Shown here: positions 1 through 6,883 of the stretch, piece after piece
Layout: each line of letters opens with the position of its first letter
How positions within the stretch are numbered: position 1 is the stretch's first letter
Source of the DNA: Gammaproteobacteria bacterium
GTDB taxonomy: Bacteria; Pseudomonadota; Gammaproteobacteria; DSM-16500
Assembly (NCBI GenBank): GCA_013287025.1
Contig: JABDEN010000068.1
Coordinates: forward strand, 1 to 7,418
Reading direction: 5' to 3'
Length of the DNA: 7,418 bases
Notes under the pieces: model-generated
Seen by the model: only the letters and a program-made list of their open reading frames with translations
The model's database searches: none
What the model was told of the DNA's origin: nothing
Made by a program: the position numbers and the translations under genes

Positions 1-20
1 AATGAGGAAGGATTAGAATT

Positions 21-96
21 TGGCTCCCCGAACTGGACTCGAACCAGTGACCCATTGATTAACAGTCAATTGCTCTACCGACTGAGCTATCGGGGA
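21..96 (-). tRNA. tRNA-Asn (anticodon GUU)
   Basis: On the minus strand the 76-nt sequence folds as a full cloverleaf. The acceptor stem is TCCCCGA (90-96) pairing with TCGGGGA (25-31). The D-arm is followed by an anticodon loop CTGTTAA with anticodon GTT (plus-strand bases 61-63, aac), and the T-loop is TTCGAGT. The discriminator is G, and the terminal CCA is encoded at 21-23 rather than added later. GUU reads the Asn codons AAC and AAU, and its G34 is the usual site for queuosine. The gene lies 61 bases downstream of the aminotransferase stop on the same strand and has its own promoter at 121-149. Confidence 0.97.
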
Positions 97-120
97 ATCA
101 TTTATTGTCGATGGATGTGC

Positions 121-149
121 ATACTAATATTGCTTAGCACTTTCGTCAA
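121..149 (-). promoter_or_regulatory. Sigma70-type promoter of tRNA-Asn
   Basis: Reading the minus strand, TTGACG (144-149; 5 of 6 to the -35 consensus) is followed by a 17-base spacer and TAGTAT (121-126; 4 of 6 to the -10 consensus). Transcription would start near 114, leaving about 18 bases of 5' leader before the tRNA for RNase P to remove. The -35 box begins only 8 bases past the aminotransferase stop codon, so the tRNA can be transcribed independently of it. Confidence 0.7.
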
Positions 150-157
150 TAAAAAAA

Positions 158-1351
158 TTATAATTTTTCAATCGCAGCATGCAATCTTTTCATTGCTTCC
201 TGCACTTTTTCCATGCTAACCGCGTAAGATATGCGAACATATCCTGGCATCCCAAAAGCGGAGCCTGGTACCATCGCAACTTGCGCTTCTTGCAGGAAAT
301 ATTCGGTTAATTCGATATCATTATTGATGTTCGTTGCCTTTTTAATAACGGCTTCCATGTTGGGAAAACAATAAAATGTTCCGTCGGACGGCAAACAGTT
401 TACACCTGGCATTTGTTTGAATGCATTTAAAATATAGTCATGTCGTTCTTTGTACGCTTTTGTCATTATCTTAATGCATTTTTGATCGCCATTTAATGCG
501 ACTTCAGTTGCATATTGTGAAATACTGCAGGGATTGGATGTGCTTTGTGACTGAATTTTTTTCATCGCAGCAATAATTTTGCTGGGGCCTGCTGCATAAC
601 CAATGCGCCATCCTGTCATTGCATATGCTTTCGATGCACCATTAATCACAATGCAACGGTCATATAATTCAGGGCATACTGTCAAAATATTTTCGAATTT
701 GCCAGAAAAAAGCGTATGTTCATAAATATCATCGGTTGCAATCACAATATTAGGATAATGTATCAGGACTTCCGCTAATGCTTTGAGTTCTGCCGTATTA
801 TAAGCAACACCGGTTGGATTAGACGGGCTATTAATGACAAAAATACGTGTCGCCGGTGTGATAGCCGCTTCGAGTTGGGCTGGGGTGATTTTAAAGTGTT
901 GTTCAATATCCGCTTTGATAATCACAGGAATCGCATCGGCAATTTTCGCAATATCGGGATAAGAAACCCAGTAAGGCGCAGGCACAATGACTTCATCACC
1001 AGGATTTAATAAGGCTGCAAATAAGTTGTAAATACTGTGCTTTGCTCCGCATGAAACCAAAATTTGATCAGGTTTATAAGTCAAATTGTTGTCTCGGGCG
1101 AATTTTTTGATAATGGCATCTTTTAAGCCAGGCGTACCATCGACCGCGGTATATTTCGTAAAACCCTGTTTGATCGCTTCAATCGCTGCTTTTTTAATAT
1201 GAGGTGGAGTATCAAAATCAGGTTCTCCAACACCAAAATTAATGATATCTTTGCCCGACGCTATGAGTTCATCCGCTCTCGCAGCAACGGCGAGTGTTGG
1301 CGATGGTTTAATACGTTGTACCCGAGACGACAGGTCTTTGATGCTGATCAT
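158..1351 (-). CDS. aspB: Aspartate aminotransferase, class I PLP-dependent
   Basis: A 397-residue cytosolic fold-type I aminotransferase, predicted to interconvert aspartate plus 2-oxoglutarate with oxaloacetate plus glutamate. Visible signatures: GEPDFDTP (about 42-49), the substrate-loop YWVSYPD (127-133), SPSNPTG with N178, D207 and Y210 in TDDIYE for the cofactor ring and phenol, and K241 in SKAYAMTGWRIGY as the PLP Schiff-base lysine. R249 should contact the phosphate and R373 (YVRISYA) the substrate alpha-carboxylate. Length and motifs fit the AspB/AatA-like subgroup rather than the E. coli AspC subgroup, so the symbol is by family. The start is supported by GGAG 6 bases upstream of the ATG on the minus strand. 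A specificity for another amino or keto acid, for example prephenate, cannot be excluded. The gene diverges from uvrB, and tRNA-Asn follows downstream. Confidence 0.93.
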   Translation of the reverse strand: MISIKDLSSRVQRIKPSPTLAVAARADELIASGKDIINFGVGEPDFDTPPHIKKAAIEAIKQGFTKYTAVDGTPGLKDAIIKKFARDNNLTYKPDQILVSCGAKHSIYNLFAALLNPGDEVIVPAPYWVSYPDIAKIADAIPVIIKADIEQHFKITPAQLEAAITPATRIFVINSPSNPTGVAYNTAELKALAEVLIHYPNIVIATDDIYEHTLFSGKFENILTVCPELYDRCIVINGASKAYAMTGWRIGYAAGPSKIIAAMKKIQSQSTSNPCSISQYATEVALNGDQKCIKIMTKAYKERHDYILNAFKQMPGVNCLPSDGTFYCFPNMEAVIKKATNINNDIELTEYFLQEAQVAMVPGSAFGMPGYVRISYAVSMEKVQEAMKRLHAAIEKL

Positions 1352-1387
1352 GATTCACTCCAAATTTTTTTGAATAGCTTTAAAAAG

Positions 1388-1415
1388 AGTATAGGCTGCG
1401 CGAGATTATAGTCAA
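1388..1415 (-). promoter_or_regulatory. Promoter of the aspartate aminotransferase gene
   Basis: On the minus strand TTGACT (1410-1415; 5 of 6) and TATACT (1388-1393; 5 of 6) are 16 bases apart, placing the start of transcription near 1381 and giving a leader of about 30 bases. A perfect TATAAT also occurs at 1405-1410 overlapping the -35 box, but it lacks a good -35 of its own. No operator was recognised. Confidence 0.65.
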
Positions 1416-1502
1416 TAACCATCATAATAACTATACCCATCACATTATAAGTGCTTGTATTCAATAAAAGCTTCCGCAATTGATGATCGCAAATGTAATT
1501 TT

Positions 1503-1531
1503 TTCTCAATTTTCGCAAAATCTGTTAAAAT
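1503..1531 (+). promoter_or_regulatory. Extended -10 promoter of uvrB
   Basis: TTCTCA (1503-1508; 4 of 6), a 17-base spacer and TAAAAT (1526-1531; 5 of 6) are joined by a TGn extension (1523-1525) directly before the -10 box. Transcription would start near 1538, about 33 bases before the uvrB ATG. No two-armed LexA box is present, so this sequence gives no sign of SOS control of uvrB. Confidence 0.55.
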
Positions 1532-1570
1532 CGACGATCATTCATTCGATTAAGTAATTTCCCAAACGCT

Positions 1571-3577
1571 ATGACAGATCATTTTGCACTTTCCAATCAT
1601 TTTCAACCCGCAGGCGATCAACCAAAGGCTATTCGAACACTGACGAAAGGTATTGAGAGTGGTTTAGTCCACCAAACCCTGTTAGGCGTCACGGGTTCTG
1701 GCAAAACTTTCACGATGGCGAATGTGATACAGCATATTAATCGCCCTACATTGATTTTAGCCCCAAATAAAACGTTAGCTGCGCAATTATATGGTGAAAT
1801 GCAGGAGTTTTTCCCCAAAAATTCTGTGGAGTATTTTGTTTCTTATTATGATTATTATCAACCCGAAGCCTATGTACCGTCTTCCGATACTTATATCGCG
1901 AAAGACGCGTCGATCAATGATCACATTGAACAAATGCGACTATCTGCGACAAAAGCGCTGTTAGAGCGAAGTGATGCGATTGTGGTTGCAACAGTTTCGG
2001 CAATCTATGGTTTAGGTGATCCAAGATCTTATTTAAGTATGGTAATGCATCTCGATCGTGGCGATAAAATCGATCATAGAGCATTGTTGCGTAGACTCGC
2101 GGAGTTGCAATATACCCGAAATGATGTCGATTTATATCGAGCGACTTATCGTGTACGCGGTGATGTGATTGATGTTTACCCCGCCGATTCCGAAAGAGAT
2201 GCTGTTCGTATTGAATTATTTGGAGATGAAATCGAAAATTTATCGTATTTTGATCCCTTAACGGGAGAAATTGTACGTCGCGTACCACGTTTAACCATTT
2301 ATCCGAAAAGTCATTATGTGACTCCCCGTGAAAAAGTGATTGGTGCGGTTGATGAAATTAAAATTGAGTTAAAAGAACGGTTACGTGAATTAAACGATTT
2401 AAATAAATTAGTGGAAGCGCAACGTTTAGAACAGCGTACTATGTATGATTTGGAACTCATGAATGAATTAGGATATTGTCCTGGTATCGAAAATTATTCC
2501 CGTTATTTATCGGGTCGAAAAGCGGGCGAGCCACCACCAACTTTATTTGATTATTTACCCGCGAACGCTTTATTAATTGTGGATGAATCGCATGTGACGA
2601 TTCCACAGTTACGTGGTATGTATCGGGGCGATCGGTCCCGAAAAGAAACGCTTGTCAATTACGGTTTTCGTTTGCCTTCCGCATTAGATAATCGTCCGTT
2701 GCGTTTCGATGAATTTTGCGCGCGCCAGCCACAAACTATTTATGTTTCGGCAACGCCAACCGATTATGAATTATCACTTTCAGGTCAAGTGGCGGAACAA
2801 GTGGTACGTCCAACAGGATTATTAGATCCAGAAGTCATTGTGCGTCCAGCCACTATGCAGGTAGAAGATTTACTTTCTGAAATTCATGCGCGTGTGAAAT
2901 TGAATGAACGCGTATTAGTGACGACACTCACCAAGCGTTTAGCAGAAGACTTAACAGAATACTTAGAAGAGCATCATGTGCGCGTGCGATATTTACATTC
3001 CGACATCGAAACCGTGGAGCGTGTTGAGATTATTCGAGATCTGCGTCTCGGTAATTTTGATGTGTTAGTCGGTATTAATTTATTGCGCGAAGGATTGGAT
3101 ATGCCGGAAGTGTCGTTAGTGGCGATATTGGATGCCGATAAAGAGGGTTTTTTGCGTTCAGAAACTTCTTTAATCCAAACCATTGGTCGTGTTGCGCGTA
3201 ATATCCATGGAAAAGCAATTCTTTACGCAGATCGTATGACGGGTTCCATGGAGCGTGCGATGGAAGAAACGAAACGTCGACGTGAAAAACAGGATGCGTA
3301 CAATAAAGCACACAATATCACACCGCGAGGTGTTGAAAAAGCAGTACGCGATATTATGGAAGGCGCGTATTCAGAAAAATCTGTTCGCGGGAGATTATTT
3401 TCTAAGGCGGCAGAAGATACCAAAGAATATGACACCTTAAATCCGGATGCGTTAAAAATAAAAATAAATGAATTGGAAAAAGAAATGTATCAACACGCGC
3501 ATCAATTAGAGTTTGAAGAAGCGGCGAAAGTGAGGGATCTAATACAAAAATTACAAAGAAAATTAATTGCTTTTTGA
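1571..3577 (+). CDS. uvrB: Excinuclease ABC subunit UvrB
   Basis: The damage-verifying helicase-like subunit of nucleotide excision repair. It is loaded by UvrA and then recruits UvrC for dual incision. At 668 residues it is close to the E. coli protein (673). In order: the Q-like segment [11 protein letters not shown] (11-21), Walker A GVTGSGKT (39-46, K45), the beta-hairpin with the tyrosine cluster [10 protein letters not shown] (92-101) that wedges into DNA, motif II DESH (338-341), motif [11 protein letters not shown] (393-400), motif [11 protein letters not shown] (536-544) and a C-terminal UVR helical hairpin with FEEAAKVRD (648-656) that contacts UvrA and UvrC. All key residues look intact. 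The start matches the family N-terminus, but no strong Shine-Dalgarno precedes it, so translation initiation may be weak. It has its own promoter and diverges from the aminotransferase. Confidence 0.99.
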   Translation: MTDHFALSNHFQPAGDQPKAIRTLTKGIESGLVHQTLLGVTGSGKTFTMANVIQHINRPTLILAPNKTLAAQLYGEMQEFFPKNSVEYFVSYYDYYQPEAYVPSSDTYIAKDASINDHIEQMRLSATKALLERSDAIVVATVSAIYGLGDPRSYLSMVMHLDRGDKIDHRALLRRLAELQYTRNDVDLYRATYRVRGDVIDVYPADSERDAVRIELFGDEIENLSYFDPLTGEIVRRVPRLTIYPKSHYVTPREKVIGAVDEIKIELKERLRELNDLNKLVEAQRLEQRTMYDLELMNELGYCPGIENYSRYLSGRKAGEPPPTLFDYLPANALLIVDESHVTIPQLRGMYRGDRSRKETLVNYGFRLPSALDNRPLRFDEFCARQPQTIYVSATPTDYELSLSGQVAEQVVRPTGLLDPEVIVRPATMQVEDLLSEIHARVKLNERVLVTTLTKRLAEDLTEYLEEHHVRVRYLHSDIETVERVEIIRDLRLGNFDVLVGINLLREGLDMPEVSLVAILDADKEGFLRSETSLIQTIGRVARNIHGKAILYADRMTGSMERAMEETKRRREKQDAYNKAHNITPRGVEKAVRDIMEGAYSEKSVRGRLFSKAAEDTKEYDTLNPDALKIKINELEKEMYQHAHQLEFEEAAKVRDLIQKLQRKLIAF

Positions 3578-3594
3578 TAGATGGACTTCATAAT

Positions 3595-3647
3595 TGTCAT
3601 GCCAGCATGCTTTTAGCTGGCATCCAAGCAAGCATGCTGGCATGACA
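3595..3647. repeat. REP-like inverted repeat with nested hairpin
   Basis: Two 18-base arms, TGTCATGCCAGCATGCTT (3595-3612) and AAGCATGCTGGCATGACA (3630-3647), are exact reverse complements around a 17-base loop. A second, mutually exclusive hairpin pairs ATGCCAGC (3599-3606) with GCTGGCAT (3616-3623). The core GCTGGCATCCA in the loop resembles the GTCAT...GGCATCCA palindromes dispersed between genes in many gammaproteobacteria, but only this copy is in the window. It lies 17 bases after the uvrB stop. No T-tract follows on either strand, so it is not a classical intrinsic terminator, although such a stem could stabilise the uvrB mRNA 3' end. Confidence 0.8.
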
Positions 3648-3677
3648 CAGCAGTTATAACATAAAGGAAAACGGAAA

Positions 3678-4607
3678 ATGCCCAAGGACGAATTCAAAAG
3701 TATTAATATGGATGAAAGTGGCAAGGCATTATTATACGCAGCATCACAAAATCAAACCTCTGTCGTATTAAAACTTTTAAAAAGAGGGGTTAATGTTAAT
3801 GTCACCAATCAAAAAAATCAAACGCCCATTGAAATAGCCGCAAAAAATAAAAATTGGAAATTAGTTCTGCAATTTTTACATTATCCAATATCGCTTGAAG
3901 TGTTGAATATTATTTTATTTCAGTCCATTCTTGATAACCAATATAATGTTGCATTTGCATTGTTAATGAAAGGTGCAAATCCATGCGCATCACTTGAAAA
4001 GAATTTTGCAAATATAGAAGCCGGCGATACCGCTTTACATTTAGCTGTACGGCAAAATTCTCCTGAAATGATTCATTTATTGTATCGTTTTTCGGAAAAT
4101 TATTTCATTCAGAATAAAAAAGAAGATTTGAGCCCATATTTATTAGCAGCAAAATTAGGTTTTTGGGATAAAGCGATTCCTGCTTTTTGGGCAATTGAAG
4201 ATTTTGAAAAAACGCGTTATGCGTTTATTCATGAACTAACAAAAGATGGATATCGCGTAACGCATCGACAGCGCGCGCAAAGTTTGATAGATGCAGCACT
4301 TCGGCAGACAAAAACTTTAAAAGAATTATTAGCATTAATTGAATTTGAAATTGATTTATTTCATCCAGTTCACCGAAATAATTTATTTAAAAATATTTCT
4401 CCCGATGAATATAAAAAGCTACCCAAATATGAGCAGCTTCCGAAAAATAAAAAGGATGAATTTAATATTATTCTTCAAAAATATCAGCGCATTATTTTTC
4501 AAAAAATTTCTAATGAAATGGATGATAAATCCGAAAACATCGATCATTATTTTAAAAATCTCGAGGGTTTTTCGTCTGTGAAGCCTGTCTCAATGCGTTC
4601 ATCATAA
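3678..4607 (+). CDS. Ankyrin-repeat protein with helical C-terminal region
   Basis: A 309-residue protein not recognised as a named family. The N-terminal half is a run of ankyrin repeats: about 15-45 (ALLYAASQNQ...LLKRGVNVN), 48-70 (TPIEIAAKNKN), a degenerate one at 81-104 (LLMKGANP), the clearest at 116-146 (GDTALHLAVRQNS) and a partial one at 151-172. Residues 175-295 have no ankyrin pattern; they are charged, probably helical, and include TKTLKELLALIEFEIDL (211-227). The tail is Ser- and Lys-containing (SSVKPVSMRSS). No signal peptide or membrane segment is seen. Ankyrin domains bind proteins, and in intracellular bacteria such genes often encode secreted effectors; that role is inference here. 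The start is supported by AAGGA (3664-3668), 9 bases before the ATG. The gene is very AT-rich compared with uvrB, and its last 61 bases overlap the opposite-strand methyltransferase gene. Confidence 0.85.
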   Translation: MPKDEFKSINMDESGKALLYAASQNQTSVVLKLLKRGVNVNVTNQKNQTPIEIAAKNKNWKLVLQFLHYPISLEVLNIILFQSILDNQYNVAFALLMKGANPCASLEKNFANIEAGDTALHLAVRQNSPEMIHLLYRFSENYFIQNKKEDLSPYLLAAKLGFWDKAIPAFWAIEDFEKTRYAFIHELTKDGYRVTHRQRAQSLIDAALRQTKTLKELLALIEFEIDLFHPVHRNNLFKNISPDEYKKLPKYEQLPKNKKDEFNIILQKYQRIIFQKISNEMDDKSENIDHYFKNLEGFSSVKPVSMRSS

Positions 4608-5815
4608 AAAAAAGTTTCATTCATCCGTCGTTTTTTTAAATACCCACCCAGTTTTTGGTTAAATTCAGTGGGATTGTATTCCTGCGTGAAAGATTCTTTT
4701 AGCTGATTATTTTCTTTGACAAAGTTTTTTATGCAGTAATGATAAGATAATAAAATGGTTCCATCATCTTTCAAGTGATTTCCTAGCGTCTGAAAATCAC
4801 GATAAGCATTACTATTCTCATAACTATAATCTTCGTAATCGATGGCGTGTATGACATCAAATGCGTGGTTTTTGTCAAGTCGCGTAATAGAGTCTGCTTG
4901 ATGAATGCTAAGTTTTGCCTCAGGAAATACTCTGGTTAAAAGAGATAAAGCGCGTGTGATTGAGTAAAGCTTTTTTTGTTGGCTCGTCAGATATTTTTGT
5001 GGAAGTTTTTTGCTTTCATCCCAGTTTTTATCCCAAATGGTAACGGATTTTTTTTGCGGATTGAGTAACCTATCATACTCGGGTTCAATTAAAGTCATCG
5101 CAATATTATTTATATTTAACGCAAATAATTTATATAGCAAAATAAAATCCTGCAAACCTTTCCCTGTGCCAAGGCTTAAAATGCGAAGCGGTTTGTTGGA
5201 ATCATCGGGCTTTCGTTTCAGGCATTCACTAATTATTTGTTTTTCAACATCAACACGAATATCCGATAATAATCGGTCGTGCGAAACATCAGCGCATCCA
5301 CATTCTCCTAACTCCAAATCTGGCAATCGATAATCATTTCCCATTCCGCCAATGAATAATTGATTGATATAAAAGTGTGGAAATTGAGTTAAATGATGTA
5401 TCCAGGTTTTTAACGCAGAATTATCCTGAGATAAATGCATTTCAGTATTTAATTTTAAAAAATAATATTCCACTACTTTTCTTAAAGGATCATGATCGAG
5501 TGGGAAATCCAATTCGTATGCCAACAAGTATTGACACATCAATCGATGCACCAGGAAGTGAGTGTCACTTTGTTCGATTGGGTGGATTTTATTTTTATTA
5601 ATAAAGCGAGTAAATGATTGCGTTAAATCCAGCATTTCTTCAGAGGTTAGGTCATCATACATCTTTTTGTGGTCATTCACATCACCTCTAATTCTTTCCA
5701 AATCTTTTCGTAATTCTGATTTTTTGCCAGGGTAATCAACGAGCAAGCAATGTAACGTATGTCTATTTATTTTCATTTTGTTTTCATCCATTATTTTTAT
5801 TATTATTTTTAACAT
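4547..5815 (-). CDS. Class I SAM-dependent methyltransferase-like protein
   Basis: A protein of up to 422 residues with a recognisable Rossmann-type methyltransferase core in its C-terminal half. Motif I is LRILSLGTGKG (210-220), with the glycine-rich SAM loop. The acidic end of strand 2 is TLIEPE (241-246, E244 for the SAM ribose). Further elements are QAD (306-308), FDVIHAID (319-326) as motif IV and DDGTILLSYH (350-359) as a strand-5 segment. Residues 1-200 show no family I know; they look mostly helical and contain a Cys pair (ECGC, 171-174). No NPPY-type motif is present, so a DNA-adenine target is unlikely; the substrate is unknown. The start is uncertain: Met1 (5815), Met9 (5791) and Met14 (5776) are all in frame and none has a good Shine-Dalgarno. 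The gene is AT-rich, overlaps the first ankyrin gene tail to tail by 61 bases and diverges from the second. Confidence 0.8.
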   Translation of the reverse strand: MLKIIIKIMDENKMKINRHTLHCLLVDYPGKKSELRKDLERIRGDVNDHKKMYDDLTSEEMLDLTQSFTRFINKNKIHPIEQSDTHFLVHRLMCQYLLAYELDFPLDHDPLRKVVEYYFLKLNTEMHLSQDNSALKTWIHHLTQFPHFYINQLFIGGMGNDYRLPDLELGECGCADVSHDRLLSDIRVDVEKQIISECLKRKPDDSNKPLRILSLGTGKGLQDFILLYKLFALNINNIAMTLIEPEYDRLLNPQKKSVTIWDKNWDESKKLPQKYLTSQQKKLYSITRALSLLTRVFPEAKLSIHQADSITRLDKNHAFDVIHAIDYEDYSYENSNAYRDFQTLGNHLKDDGTILLSYHYCIKNFVKENNQLKESFTQEYNPTEFNQKLGGYLKKRRMNETFFYDERIETGFTDEKPSRFLK

Positions 5816-5854
5816 TTCAATAATATTGAGTACTCGTCATTATTGCAACAATGG

Positions 5855-5862
5855 ATTATAAT
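5855..5862. promoter_or_regulatory. Symmetric -10 element between divergent genes
   Basis: The octamer ATTATAAT carries a perfect TATAAT on the plus strand (5857-5862, towards the second ankyrin gene) and another on the minus strand (5855-5860, towards the methyltransferase). Predicted starts would be near 5869 (plus, about 19 bases before the ATG and just ahead of its ribosome site) and near 5848 (minus, about 33 bases before Met1). Neither direction has a good -35 hexamer, so this is only a candidate shared promoter core. Confidence 0.35.
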
Positions 5863-5887
5863 TTTTTGATCATAAGGAATCGAAAAT

Positions 5888-6883
5888 ATGGACACCCGAG
5901 ATGAAGGATTGACCCTTCTCATGAAGGCAGTAATTAAAAATAAGAAAGAAACGCTTTTATTTCTACTGGATGATCCTGATCAAAGAAAACTGATTGATCT
6001 TAAAAATTTTGAAGGAAAAACCGCTTTGTTTCTCGCCATATTTTATGGTTATCATGACATGCTGAAATTATTATTAAAAGCAGGTGCTAACCCGAATGTG
6101 CAAAATGATTTTGGCTGGACTCCACTGATGCAAGCGCGTTTTCAGCGTAATTTTGCAGCGATTGACATATTACTTTTATACAAAGCGGATACCAGTATAA
6201 GAAATTACAATAATCAAACCATTTATGAGATGAATTTTTCCGATAATCCATTTATTACCCCTATTGTTTTTAATAAAACGATCACTTTAAAAAACTTGCT
6301 TCTGCGAAGTACACCAAAGAATTTTGATTATCTTTTGAAGCTTGCTTTAAGATTGAAAAAACACGCATGTTTAGAAAATTTATTAGAACAAAAGCCTGAT
6401 TTGAACAAAGATAATTATTTAGAAATGGCATTGTTTAATGATGATTTTAATAGTTTCGAAATATTTTTAAGAAATGGTGCCAATCCTAATATTCCAGATA
6501 ATCTGGGAAATTATTTATTGCATACCGCAGTTTTTATGAGGAAACATCGCTATGTTCTGATGCTTTTAGAATATAACGCGGATGTCAATGTCGCCGATAA
6601 ATTAGGGGAAACACCGCTTATGCTTGCGATCAAATTAAACGATGCGGTGAGTATAAAGGCGATTGCGGAAAAAAAACCGAATTTAAGTTTCGAGAATCAG
6701 CTTGGAGAATCGGCCTTATCTTTAATTGAAAAACAAGAATGGCTTGAAGAAAAAGTATCACAGCCAAATGTCCTTAAAAATCCGCCACATTCTTTTTTTA
6801 ATCGTCATTCTTTGGGTGTGGCGGGAGGGGCTTTATGTGTGGCAAGTTTTTTAGCTTATCAGTGGTTTCGACGCGGTCGTTAA
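5888..6883 (+). CDS. Ankyrin-repeat protein with C-terminal membrane anchor
   Basis: A 331-residue protein of no named family. Ankyrin repeats occur at about 6-38 (LTLLMKAVIKNKK), 42-73 (GKTALFLAIFYGYHDMLKLL, then KAGANPNVQN), 75-106 (GWTPLMQARFQRN), 175-205 (LRNGANPNIPDN), 206-238 (LLHTAVFMRKH...NADVNVADK), 239-270 (GETPLMLAIKLND) and a final partial one from 272. A non-repeat stretch (about 110-170) separates two blocks. Residues 308-327 form a single short hydrophobic segment (SLGVAGGALCVASFLAYQWF) followed at once by RRGR, the layout of a tail-anchored protein with the ankyrin part in the cytosol of whichever cell it acts in. No N-terminal signal peptide is seen. The start is supported by AAGGA (5874-5878), 9 bases before the ATG, the same spacing as in the first ankyrin gene. 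The last 33 bases overlap the opposite-strand DoxX-like gene. An effector function is inference. Confidence 0.88.
   Translation: MDTRDEGLTLLMKAVIKNKKETLLFLLDDPDQRKLIDLKNFEGKTALFLAIFYGYHDMLKLLLKAGANPNVQNDFGWTPLMQARFQRNFAAIDILLLYKADTSIRNYNNQTIYEMNFSDNPFITPIVFNKTITLKNLLLRSTPKNFDYLLKLALRLKKHACLENLLEQKPDLNKDNYLEMALFNDDFNSFEIFLRNGANPNIPDNLGNYLLHTAVFMRKHRYVLMLLEYNADVNVADKLGETPLMLAIKLNDAVSIKAIAEKKPNLSFENQLGESALSLIEKQEWLEEKVSQPNVLKNPPHSFFNRHSLGVAGGALCVASFLAYQWFRRGR

Noticed and set aside
153..168. 16-base perfect palindrome AAAAATTATAATTTTT over the aminotransferase stop, next to a T-run, as a terminator
   Set aside because: It contains only A and T and has no loop, so the stem would be too weak; the tRNA promoter follows immediately.
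1522..1537. CTGT followed after 8 bases by ACGA, a possible LexA (SOS) box before uvrB
   Set aside because: Only one arm of the CTGT-N8-ACAG consensus is present, and the match falls inside the extended -10 promoter. Legionella and, as far as I recall, Coxiella lack LexA.
1914..2288. 124-codon open frame on the minus strand inside uvrB
   Set aside because: It is antisense to well-conserved UvrB motifs, with no ribosome site and no recognisable protein features; it is a shadow of the real gene.
3655..3660. TATAAC as a -10 box for the first ankyrin gene
   Set aside because: A start from it would fall at about 3667, inside the ribosome binding site, and no -35 hexamer is present; the spacing places the -35 within the palindrome arm.
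4604..4640. A-run and T-run after the first ankyrin gene as an intrinsic terminator
   Set aside because: There is no GC-rich stem between or before the runs, and the stretch is coding for the methyltransferase on the other strand.
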